Below are positions 1 to 5,733 of a stretch of DNA of 47,808 bases, piece after piece. The DNA lies in IMG/VR virus record IMGVR_UViG_3300051212_000522, positions 1-47,808 of that record; one strand, written 5' to 3'. The DNA comes from a virus. The notes under the pieces were generated by a model. It did no database searches. It saw only the letters and a program-made list of their open reading frames with translations, and was not told the origin of the DNA. The position numbers and the translations under genes are program-made. Numbering within the stretch: the first letter of the stretch is position 1; each line of letters starts with the position of its first letter.

Positions 1-1
1 C

Positions 2-16
2 TGGGGGGCACCCCCA
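2..16. other. GC hairpin at the left edge
   Basis: TGGGGG (2-7) can pair with CCCCCA (11-16) around a 3-base loop. It carries the string GGGGGGCAC (3-11), which recurs at 251-259 on the other side of the small GC-rich ORF. It may be the right half of a terminator-like hairpin that starts outside the window. Confidence 0.35.
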
Positions 17-34
17 TCACCAGCACCCCACATC

Positions 35-223
35 ATGGCACGACGCGACACCATCGCCCCCATCATGGCACGACACGGATTCATCGAGGTGCGCCATGCA
101 CGGCACCGCATCTGGCAGCACCCCTCAGGAGCAGTCGTCACCACAGGCAGCACCATCAGCGACCATCGGGCATTGAAGAACATCGAACGCGATTGCCGCA
201 GGGCACTGGCCGCGGCTGCATGA
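35..223 (+). CDS. HicA-like small protein (62 aa)
   Basis: The product resembles small HicA/YcfA-type proteins, which are double-stranded-RNA-binding-fold mRNA interferases of toxin-antitoxin pairs. Visible features are an N-terminal helix ending in a GF pair (residues 10-15), a His-containing strand RHRIWQHPSG that aligns with the region of the HicA catalytic histidine, and a C-terminal SDHRALKNIERDCRRAL helix like that of related phage and actinobacterial proteins. The start at 35 is preferred over the in-frame ATG at 65 because it keeps the first helix. The two starts lie in a near-repeat (CATCATGGCACGAC at 31-44 and 61-74). No Shine-Dalgarno sequence is evident, and no HicB partner is adjacent. 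Composition is GC-rich and unlike the rest of the window, so the gene may be transferred or the segment may be an assembly join. Confidence 0.5.
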   Translation: MARRDTIAPIMARHGFIEVRHARHRIWQHPSGAVVTTGSTISDHRALKNIERDCRRALAAAA

Positions 224-238
224 CCCACCATCCTACCA

Positions 239-258
239 TGCCCCCCGACAGGGGGGCA
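239..258 (+). terminator. Strong GC hairpin after the HicA-like ORF
   Basis: TGCCCCCC (239-246) and GGGGGGCA (251-258) form a perfect 8-bp stem with loop GACA. It begins 15 bases after the ORF stop. There is no T-tract behind it, so intrinsic termination is plausible for a GC-rich genome but not certain. Confidence 0.5.
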
Positions 259-398
259 CACGGACAGTAACCCTATAACGTTATCGTTATGGCGGCGCGG
301 CCGAGCGATGCCAAAATTGATAGATACTATTAACCTACAAAACTTTGAAAACGACCAAGTGATTTCGCTTTCATAAAAAAAATTTTTCCCAAATCAAA

Positions 399-655
399 AT
401 GACTCAAAAACCTCTAAGTACTCGGACGACCATAAGAGAAGAGTTTTCGTATATCTACATAGTATTACGAGAACTTTGGAGTATGGCGTGGAACAGATAG
501 ACCATGTTATAATAGAACATGCTAGAATGTCCATTATAGCAGTCAGTAGTCATGGAAGGCAAATAAGATTGCAGTTTCACACGGACTATGAGTTCTTGCA
601 AGGCATTCATAAGTGTTGTAATTGGCTTCCTTCGGAAAGAATACATAATTTTTGA
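399..655 (+). pseudogene. Frameshifted small phage gene (composite about 85 aa)
   Basis: Two overlapping + strand frames read as one protein if a single base is restored near 476. The first frame starts at ATG 399 (MTQKPLSTRTTIREEFSYIY...) and hits TAG at 498-500. The second frame is open from 377 and ends at TGA 653-655, with the stretch LEYGVEQIDHVIIEHARM continuing after the switch. The joined product is a plausible helical-then-beta small protein, and neither half looks complete alone. A one-base loss or a sequencing error fits best. No classical slippery heptamer is visible, so programmed frameshifting is less likely. Function is unknown. Apart from this, 300-688 shows only AT-rich sequence with an A8T5 tract near 375-387. 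Confidence 0.4.
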
Positions 656-663
656 AAAACTTG

Positions 664-676
664 CTATATAAAAATA
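664..676 (+). promoter_or_regulatory. Possible late-type promoter box upstream of the small-gene cluster
   Basis: CTATATAAAAATA lies 13 bases before the ATG at 689. It resembles the T4 late box TATAAATA but with an extra A, so this is a weak call. Confidence 0.3.
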
Positions 677-688
677 ATTCTTAAATTT

Positions 689-886
689 ATGAAAATGACT
701 ACAACATATCAATCAACCGTTGAATTTAATGAAGATTTCAATGAATACTATCTCACAATTCCAGACGAGCTCATTGATCGTCTTGGGTGGGAAGAGGGGG
801 ATATTCTAGAATGGCACATGAATAAAGATGGCACAGTGTTACTTGAAAGAGTAGATGAAGATTTTGGAGGTACTGAAAATGAATGA
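689..886 (+). CDS. AbrB/MazE (SpoVT-like) swapped-hairpin DNA-binding protein (65 aa)
   Basis: The central segment LTIPDELIDRLGWEEGDIL (residues 22-40) has the classic AbrB/MazE pattern of a beta strand, an 'IP.EL...LGW.EGD' turn, and a further strand ending in LLERV. The family includes transition-state regulators and antitoxins that bind DNA as dimers through a swapped hairpin. The C-terminal tail is acidic. Either ATG 689 or ATG 695 could be the start; the longer form is used. No toxin gene of the MazF or VapC type follows, so a regulator role or an orphan antitoxin is likelier than a complete toxin-antitoxin pair. The stop overlaps the next gene. Confidence 0.7.
   Translation: MKMTTTYQSTVEFNEDFNEYYLTIPDELIDRLGWEEGDILEWHMNKDGTVLLERVDEDFGGTENE
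866..870 (+). promoter_or_regulatory. Ribosome binding site that sets the start at 879
   Basis: GGAGG at 866-870 is 8 bases before ATG 879. It favours that start over the in-frame ATG at 855, which would place the site inside the coding region. Confidence 0.7.
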
Positions 887-1193
887 AAACGAATACTATA
901 ACTATACAATTATTGATAAAGATGGTAAAATTGTTGAAGACGTAAACTTTGATGATTATGAGGATCTAGCAGATCATATGATTGATCTGGCAGAAAAATG
1001 GTACAAAGGAGAATACACACAAGACGACCAGTTAAAAATTTCTGCATACGATAAAACTGGCGAAATGGTTTATAGTGATACTGCATCATTCGGAGAAGGA
1101 AGTCATGATATTCCAAACGAGTTTAACCTCACTACTGAAGGCATCCCAGTCAACTGGAAATCAGGTGACGGATTTGGAGAAAAGATTAATTGA
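879..1193 (+). CDS. Acidic small phage protein of unknown function (104 aa)
   Basis: The chosen start has a good ribosome site and overlaps the end of the AbrB-like gene by 8 bases, which suggests translational coupling. The protein is strongly acidic and rich in Tyr and Asp. It opens with NYTIIDKDGKIVEDVNFDDY, a short beta hairpin, followed by a helix (about residues 27-42) with a Trp-Tyr pair. A later segment LKISAYDKTGEMVYSDTA looks like another hairpin. No catalytic motif was recognised and no function is assigned. Its reading frame overlaps the next gene by 29 bases. Confidence 0.65.
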   Translation: MNENEYYNYTIIDKDGKIVEDVNFDDYEDLADHMIDLAEKWYKGEYTQDDQLKISAYDKTGEMVYSDTASFGEGSHDIPNEFNLTTEGIPVNWKSGDGFGEKIN

Positions 1194-1368
1194 AGTAGTA
1201 TCAGATATTGATAGAAGATTAAAAAATTTAGAGAATAGGGTAAGTAAGATACCAGATCCGTTTGTTTTATATTATAAACCACCAGGGGAAGAATATAAAA
1301 AAATAAACGAAGCATTAGATGATGTTTATTGTAGAATAAATATTTTAGAAATGCTAACGGATAAGTGA
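1165..1368 (+). CDS. Small coiled-coil protein (67 aa, GTG start)
   Basis: The frame is open upstream to 1075, but the upstream part overlaps the previous gene extensively. GTG 1165 is preferred, with GGAAA at 1156-1160 as a weak ribosome site. Residues 1-30 (VTDLEKRLIEVVSDIDRRLK...) show regular hydrophobic heptads typical of a coiled coil. A proline- and tyrosine-rich turn (FVLYYKPPGEEY) leads to a second helix ending in EMLTDK. Comparable short helical proteins are common between phage structural genes and could act in assembly. The stop codon TGA overlaps the GTG start of the next gene (GTGA). Confidence 0.55.
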   Translation: MTDLEKRLIEVVSDIDRRLKNLENRVSKIPDPFVLYYKPPGEEYKKINEALDDVYCRINILEMLTDK

Positions 1369-2486
1369 CTCAAATAGTCATTAACAATACTAGTGTTTGT
1401 TTGGGATCTGCCGATCCTAGTTTGGCTGGTAGAAATCCTCCGACCACTAAAGACGTTCAATTACGTCCTTCGCCAACAAATGCTAGTGAATCGATCAATG
1501 CTAGAAAGTATGCTGATAACGGTGTACCATATATTAGCATCTATCAAAATTTCACGTTACCTGTAACATTTCAACCAACAAGAATCATTCCTGGAAGTAA
1601 CCCTCCGAGATTGGAGGCAATTACTTCCATTTCTTGTAGGTTAAAAGAATGTAAGGTGGAAAGTCCGTTAGCTACAGATAATTTTTCAATTGTTGAACCA
1701 GATCCAAATAAACCTGGAAAGGTAAAATTAAGTTTACCAAAGTTTGATCCAAAACGACTGGTATATCATAGTCAGGCACAGTTTTTTGAACCAAAGATTT
1801 TGGGAAACGGAAGATCCATATGCGATAGTCCATCGATTCAAACTTACACGGCAACTCCTGGAGTGAATCAGATTTACACGGTTAGTGGATATTATACTGA
1901 AAGAAACTTCTTTGATCGTGAGTGGATTGTGCAATGGGATTTTCTGCTGTATAAGATTAATGCAAATGGTGTTTATTGGAATGCTCCTTTATTAGATCAG
2001 TTAGTTGGATCAATGACTGGTATTAATAAAGCGATATGGATTCATTCGGGATCATGGACGCCCAATGAGTTTTATCAATTAACCAAAGAACAAGCAAAAC
2101 GATATGATAGCAGTAAAGTTCAGAAGTATATCAAAGGTGCTAAGAAGATTATTCAGTATAAACCTTCTGAGATTGGATCACTGAGATTCTATTATGAATT
2201 CACATGTGTTACAGATTATCCTGGTGCATCTACAGAAACGTTTGAGGCTACCATGTCTGTCAAGTATAACACTCAGTATGGTGCAGATCGTTTAAAGGTA
2301 GCACAAAAGAAGGAGGGAAGTTCTACGACATCCACACCCGAAGGAGAAGAGCAGCAAGGTGCGGCTACACCAGAAGAAGCACAAGCTACTCAGACAGCGG
2401 CAGCAAATGATGAGTTGGATGATGAGTTTACTAAGGTTATGGCAGAGGATCCAGAAGAAGTTAAGAAAGCATTAACATTGTACTAA
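1365..2486 (+). CDS. Probable virion protein of unknown function (373 aa)
   Basis: The start is GTG 1365, overlapping the upstream stop codon, so the genes are likely coupled. Residues 1-300 look like a mixed, mostly beta globular domain rich in aromatic residues and prolines (for example WTPNEFYQLTKEQAKRY and SLRFYYEFTCVTDYPG). From about residue 315 the chain becomes a low-complexity Gln/Ala/Glu/Thr linker, ending in a short acidic helix (DELDDEFTKVMAEDPEEVKKAL). Its place directly before a PAAR-like gene and the gp25-gp6 operon points to a tail or spike component. No family was recognised by eye, so the role is inferred only from position. Confidence 0.6.
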   Translation: MTQIVINNTSVCLGSADPSLAGRNPPTTKDVQLRPSPTNASESINARKYADNGVPYISIYQNFTLPVTFQPTRIIPGSNPPRLEAITSISCRLKECKVESPLATDNFSIVEPDPNKPGKVKLSLPKFDPKRLVYHSQAQFFEPKILGNGRSICDSPSIQTYTATPGVNQIYTVSGYYTERNFFDREWIVQWDFLLYKINANGVYWNAPLLDQLVGSMTGINKAIWIHSGSWTPNEFYQLTKEQAKRYDSSKVQKYIKGAKKIIQYKPSEIGSLRFYYEFTCVTDYPGASTETFEATMSVKYNTQYGADRLKVAQKKEGSSTTSTPEGEEQQGAATPEEAQATQTAAANDELDDEFTKVMAEDPEEVKKALTLY

Positions 2487-2487
2487 A

Positions 2488-3042
2488 ATGGCAGCAGTAT
2501 ACGACTCAAAAAATAGAGAAATTGCGTCTGAAGCAGAAGTTAATCAGTTTGTTGCAGACGAAAAATATATCAATGAAACGGGAACCCTACCACCCAGTTA
2601 TGGGGACCAGGCAGGTACTTCCGTTCCTCAGGATGGAACATCCGTGGAAGACCAGGCAAACGGCGATGTAGCGGCAAAAGGCAACCGTTCCGAGGGCAAT
2701 CACGTCAACCCTGCAATATTTGATAGGGCTCTGTTATCTACGCACCCTGGATATCAACCAGTGGGTTTGGATAAGACGCCAGGTGTTGGGTATTCTAAGA
2801 ATGTTTTCTGCAATGGTACTGCTGCGTTACATGTTGATTGCAAATTTAGTCCCCATGACATACCTCCAAATCCTAAAGATCCTCCACATCAGGATAAAAT
2901 TGCCACAGGTTGCAAGAATGTTTACTGCAATGGAAAGCCAATGTCAAGAGCTGGTGATAAATTGAGCGGCAAAGGGCAGATATTTGGCAGTTTGACGAAA
3001 ACGTGCTATAATGTCTATATACCCAGTAAGGGGCTATTTTAG
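2488..3042 (+). CDS. PAAR-like protein, candidate tail-spike tip (184 aa)
   Basis: The C-terminal half has the signature of PAAR-type spike caps. There are two matching turns, NVFCNG (residues 105-110) and NVYCNG (144-149), and the second runs straight into GKPMSRAGDK (149-158), like the 'NGKPAARVGD' core of PAAR proteins. His and Cys residues around PPHQDK and the CNG turns could bind the structural metal ion. The first 90 residues are polar, Gly/Gln/Asp-rich and probably flexible. In T4 the PAAR protein gp5.4 (97 aa) sharpens the spike; this one is about twice as long. It starts one base after the previous stop and sits before the baseplate genes, which fits this role. Confidence 0.6.
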   Translation: MAAVYDSKNREIASEAEVNQFVADEKYINETGTLPPSYGDQAGTSVPQDGTSVEDQANGDVAAKGNRSEGNHVNPAIFDRALLSTHPGYQPVGLDKTPGVGYSKNVFCNGTAALHVDCKFSPHDIPPNPKDPPHQDKIATGCKNVYCNGKPMSRAGDKLSGKGQIFGSLTKTCYNVYIPSKGLF

Positions 3043-3050
3043 GAGATTTT

Positions 3051-3197
3051 ATGGCAAAAGCAAAAATTGGTCTGGTAAAAACGAATTATGTGCCTGGCAA
3101 ACCAAAATGCACTCGCCAGGGACGCTCAAAAAACACGAATTTGGCAGCTAGTTCCCGTAATGGACGCAAAAAGCGTTATCGTGGTCAAGGAATCTGA
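3051..3197 (+). CDS. Tiny basic protein of unknown function (48 aa)
   Basis: This gene was read directly from the sequence and has an AGGAG ribosome site at 3041-3045. The product starts MAKAKIGLVKTNYVPGKPK and ends KKRYRGQGI. It has 14 Lys or Arg residues in 48 and no acidic residue, so it probably binds nucleic acid or an acidic surface. A hairpin terminator follows 7 bases after the stop, which marks it as the last gene of the upstream transcription unit. I did not identify a named family. Confidence 0.65.
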   Translation: MAKAKIGLVKTNYVPGKPKCTRQGRSKNTNLAASSRNGRKKRYRGQGI

Positions 3198-3204
3198 TAA
3201 TTTT

Positions 3205-3227
3205 ACGCCATTTTATGGCGTTTTTTT
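3205..3227 (+). terminator. Rho-independent terminator
   Basis: ACGCCAT (3205-3211) pairs perfectly with ATGGCGT (3215-3221) around a TTT loop and runs into a seven-T tract (3221-3227). It ends the transcription unit that includes the basic small protein. Confidence 0.85.
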
Positions 3228-3250
3228 ATGAAAATTTCATATTTTGCGAT

Positions 3251-3307
3251 GTTTTCGGGATAGCAACCCCGTAAAAAGTTCTGTTTTACACCTTTTTGGA
3301 GAAAAAC
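3251..3307 (+). promoter_or_regulatory. Candidate structured leader RNA that can hide the ribosome site
   Basis: Between the terminator and ATG 3310, several stems are possible: CGGG (3256-3259) with CCCG (3268-3271), GTAAAA (3271-3276) with TTTTAC (3284-3289), and TTTTT (3293-3297) with AAAAA (3302-3306). The last stem puts the Shine-Dalgarno GGAG (3298-3301) in a four-base loop. AAAAAG (3273-3278) can instead pair with CTTTTT (3292-3297), so alternative folds exist. This resembles cis-acting leaders of marine phages such as the wcaG or PhotoRC motifs in kind, but I cannot confirm membership of any family. Confidence 0.4.
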
Positions 3308-3309
3308 AG

Positions 3310-3501
3310 ATGGCAAAATACCAAGTAGATCGAGATATTTCGTACATGAAAGAAAATTGGGGCACTACAAGATTGGTAACTGATTATGGAGCGGTGACTC
3401 CGACAGATGGTAAAAGAAAAAATGACCCACCTAGCGATAGAATGTCTAGACAGTGTGGTGGTAAGGGTGGATTTGATGACTATGTGGAGTGGATGACTTA
3501 A
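3310..3501 (+). CDS. Short conserved-looking protein of unknown function (63 aa)
   Basis: The frame is open from 3244, but ATG 3310 follows a GGAG site by 8 bases and begins a normal-looking protein (MAKYQVDRDISYMKENWG). The longer N-terminus would translate the foldable leader. The product is polar, with a glycine-rich stretch containing one Cys (SRQCGGKGG) and a C-terminal acidic aromatic end (FDDYVEWMT). It stands alone between an upstream terminator and the late promoter of the gp25 gene, so it probably has its own transcriptional control. No function is assigned. Confidence 0.6.
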   Translation: MAKYQVDRDISYMKENWGTTRLVTDYGAVTPTDGKRKNDPPSDRMSRQCGGKGGFDDYVEWMT

Positions 3502-3509
3502 TATTGGGG

Positions 3510-3517
3510 TATAAATA
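3510..3517 (+). promoter_or_regulatory. T4-type late promoter box for the baseplate operon
   Basis: A perfect TATAAATA lies 21 bases upstream of the gp25 start and directly after the previous gene. In T4-like phages this box is read by the gp55-type late sigma factor, so gp25, gp6 and the following giant gene are probably late genes. Confidence 0.7.
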
Positions 3518-3538
3518 TAAGTAAAATACTGTATTTTT

Positions 3539-3934
3539 ATGCCTGCCAGTAAGGTCTTCAAAGACCTAAACATCACATTTGATGAAAATCCTGTTACTAA
3601 AGATCTTTTAGTAACTAAAAATGATGATGCAATAAAAAGAGCAGTGATGAATTTAGTGTTAACTCAACCAGGAGAAAGATTTTTTAACCTTAGTATAGGA
3701 TCAAAAGTCAGAAATCTTCTGTTTGAACCTCTAGATTTCATCACTGCTTCTTTAATACAGACAGAAATTGAATATACCATCAATGCATTTGAACCTAGAG
3801 TTAGTTTAAAAGATGTTGAGGTTAATTTAGATGAGTACAATAATGGGTTTGATGTAATTATTAGTTATAGTATTGTTGGAACCCCAACCAATGTTCAGTC
3901 AATTGAGATATTCTTAGAAAGGACAAGAGCCTAA
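3539..3934 (+). CDS. gp25: Baseplate wedge subunit gp25
   Basis: The 131-residue product is almost exactly the size of T4 gp25 (132 aa). It has the GPW/gp25-family core: a DDAIKRAVMNLVLTQPGERF segment (residues 29-48), then SIGSKVRNLLFEPLD, and the conserved EPR triad at residues 85-87 followed by a C-terminal beta region. gp25 joins the wedge to the central hub and the sheath-like core of the baseplate, and is the most conserved wedge protein across contractile systems. It is the first gene after the late promoter, and gp6 follows after 5 bases. Confidence 0.93.
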   Translation: MPASKVFKDLNITFDENPVTKDLLVTKNDDAIKRAVMNLVLTQPGERFFNLSIGSKVRNLLFEPLDFITASLIQTEIEYTINAFEPRVSLKDVEVNLDEYNNGFDVIISYSIVGTPTNVQSIEIFLERTRA

Positions 3935-3939
3935 AACCA

Positions 3940-5730
3940 ATGCCTTACAATCAATTAGCAAATCTAGATTACTTTGATATAAGAAATTCTCTTAGGGACT
4001 ACCTGAGAGCAAACTCTGATTTTACTGATTATGATTTTGAAGGTTCTGTATTCAGTAATCTGTTAGATCTCTTAGCATACAATACATATTATACTGCATT
4101 CAATACCAATATGGTGGCGAATGAGGCATTTTTGGATTCGGCAACGTTACGAGACAATGTAGTATCTTTAGCTAAACAGTTAGGTTATAAACCAAGATCT
4201 GCCACTGCTCCAGTTGCAACTGTCAACTGCACCATAACAGTAAACAACACTACCGCACAAACAGCAGTATTTCGTAAAGGATCTGGATTTATTGCTACAA
4301 TTAACAATGTACTTTACCAATATAGTTTGCGTGATGATGTAAAAGCAACTATAAACAGTAACGTAATAGCATTTGAGAATTTAAAAGTATATGAAGGAAC
4401 TGCATTAAGGCAATCATATACGGTAACTGCAGAAACTCCTAAAATTATTTTGAATAATAAAGGAATTGATGTCCAAAGCATCAGAGTGAGAGTGTATACT
4501 AGTGTAACTTCTTCTAGTTTTATCACTTATCTCCCATCCGAAAATATTTTAACTCTTACGCCACAATCGGAAGTATTTTTTGTTTCTGAGACAGAAGATG
4601 AGAATTATACTATAACTTTTGGAGATGGCATTTTAGGAAAAGCACTCACGCCAGGACAATATATTGTAGTAGATTATTCTGTCACAACAGGTGAAATTTC
4701 AAATGGATCAAAAAATTTCACTTACAATGGAGTTATTGAAGATATTGATGGCAATACAAATTTATCTGTTGCGAGTGTTACAGTATCTTTGGTTGATCAA
4801 TCTAGAGGTGGTGCATCTATCGAATCAATCGATAGCATAAAAAAGAATGCTCCTGCTATGTTTGGTACGCAAAACAGGGCAGTAACAGCAGAAGATTATG
4901 CGGCTCTTGTTAGAAGAATCTATCCACCAATTGCAGACATATATGCTTATGGAGGAGAAGACGCAAATCCACCAGAATACGGTAAAGTAAAAATAGTTAT
5001 CAAACCATCAAACGAACCTTCTCTATCTTCTCTTGCAAAAAATACAATTGTAAAAGAATTAAGAAAATTTTCGGTTGCTTCGGTAGTACCAGAAATTATT
5101 GATCCCTCAATAATTTACATCGAAATGAATAGTCAAATTTATTATAATCAATCACAAACAGATAAAACAGCACAAGAAATCAGAAAATTATCAATAGAAA
5201 ATATAGAAAAATATTTACAGAACTCAGATACAGAAAAATTTGGTGGTAAATTTAGGTATAGTAGATTTGTTTCGACAATTGATAATGCAGATCCTTCGAT
5301 TAGATCAAATCTAACCACTATTGTTATGAGAAAAGATTTCTACCCCTCATTAAATAACAAAACTTATTATGAATTGTGTTTTAGTAATTCCTTTGATTAT
5401 GATTGTGATGAAAACGCTTTGACTAGCACTGGATTTATTGTACAAGAGTACCCAAATAATACTTCATATATAGAAGATAGAGATGGGAAGGTAGTTTTAT
5501 TTAAATATGATCAGTATGGAATTAAACAAATTTTAAATCCAGAAATAGGCACAATTGATTATATTAATGGTGAGATAAAAATATATGATTTAACTATTAT
5601 TAAAGGTAGTTTCAATGATGATAAGATAGAAGTTAGATTGAGACCACAGTATAATGATATTAATGCAAAACGTGAAATATTTTTAGATGTTGATATTACA
5701 AAAAGTACATTTAGGGCAATCCAAGAATAA
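3940..5730 (+). CDS. gp6: Baseplate wedge subunit gp6
   Basis: Immediately downstream of gp25, as in T4-like phages. The N-terminus (MPYNQLANLDYFDIRNSLRD, then DYDFEGSVFSNLLDLLAYNT around residues 31-50) and the following EAFLDSATLRDNVVSLAKQLGY segment are typical of the gp6/baseplate-J-like family. The gp6 dimer forms the ring that holds the six wedges together. The product has 596 residues against 660 for T4 gp6. The middle is beta-rich (residues 80-280), followed by a helical segment with KFRYSRFVSTIDNADPSIRS near residues 432-451. A weak AGGACAAGAG ribosome site precedes the start. Confidence 0.9.
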   Translation: MPYNQLANLDYFDIRNSLRDYLRANSDFTDYDFEGSVFSNLLDLLAYNTYYTAFNTNMVANEAFLDSATLRDNVVSLAKQLGYKPRSATAPVATVNCTITVNNTTAQTAVFRKGSGFIATINNVLYQYSLRDDVKATINSNVIAFENLKVYEGTALRQSYTVTAETPKIILNNKGIDVQSIRVRVYTSVTSSSFITYLPSENILTLTPQSEVFFVSETEDENYTITFGDGILGKALTPGQYIVVDYSVTTGEISNGSKNFTYNGVIEDIDGNTNLSVASVTVSLVDQSRGGASIESIDSIKKNAPAMFGTQNRAVTAEDYAALVRRIYPPIADIYAYGGEDANPPEYGKVKIVIKPSNEPSLSSLAKNTIVKELRKFSVASVVPEIIDPSIIYIEMNSQIYYNQSQTDKTAQEIRKLSIENIEKYLQNSDTEKFGGKFRYSRFVSTIDNADPSIRSNLTTIVMRKDFYPSLNNKTYYELCFSNSFDYDCDENALTSTGFIVQEYPNNTSYIEDRDGKVVLFKYDQYGIKQILNPEIGTIDYINGEIKIYDLTIIKGSFNDDKIEVRLRPQYNDINAKREIFLDVDITKSTFRAIQE

Positions 5731-5733
5731 TAA

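Noticed and set aside
465-485. Programmed ribosomal frameshift in the 399-655 gene
   Set aside because: There is no X XXY YYZ slippery heptamer at the switch point and no obvious stimulatory structure, so a mutation or sequencing error is simpler.
508-513. TATAAT as a bacterial -10 promoter element
   Set aside because: No -35 element lies 16-18 bases upstream, and it is inside the probable broken coding region.
455-712. Minus-strand open frame of 85 codons opposite the frameshifted gene
   Set aside because: It overlaps the start of the AbrB-like gene on the opposite strand, has low-complexity Phe/Tyr/Ser content and no ribosome site, and all convincing genes here are on the + strand.
855-878. 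In-frame upstream start of the 104-aa gene at 855
   Set aside because: The GGAGG site at 866-870 lies after this ATG and correctly spaced before ATG 879.
3005-3012. TATAAT near the end of the PAAR-like gene
   Set aside because: The nearest TTGAC-like element is only 9 bases away, so the pair is not a usable sigma-70 promoter.
3251-3307. Glutamine riboswitch or downstream-peptide RNA
   Set aside because: The conserved core of those motifs, as I recall it, is not visible; only generic hairpins are.
3244-3309. N-terminal extension of the 63-aa gene
   Set aside because: The extension runs through the foldable leader and lacks a ribosome site, while ATG 3310 has GGAG at the right distance.
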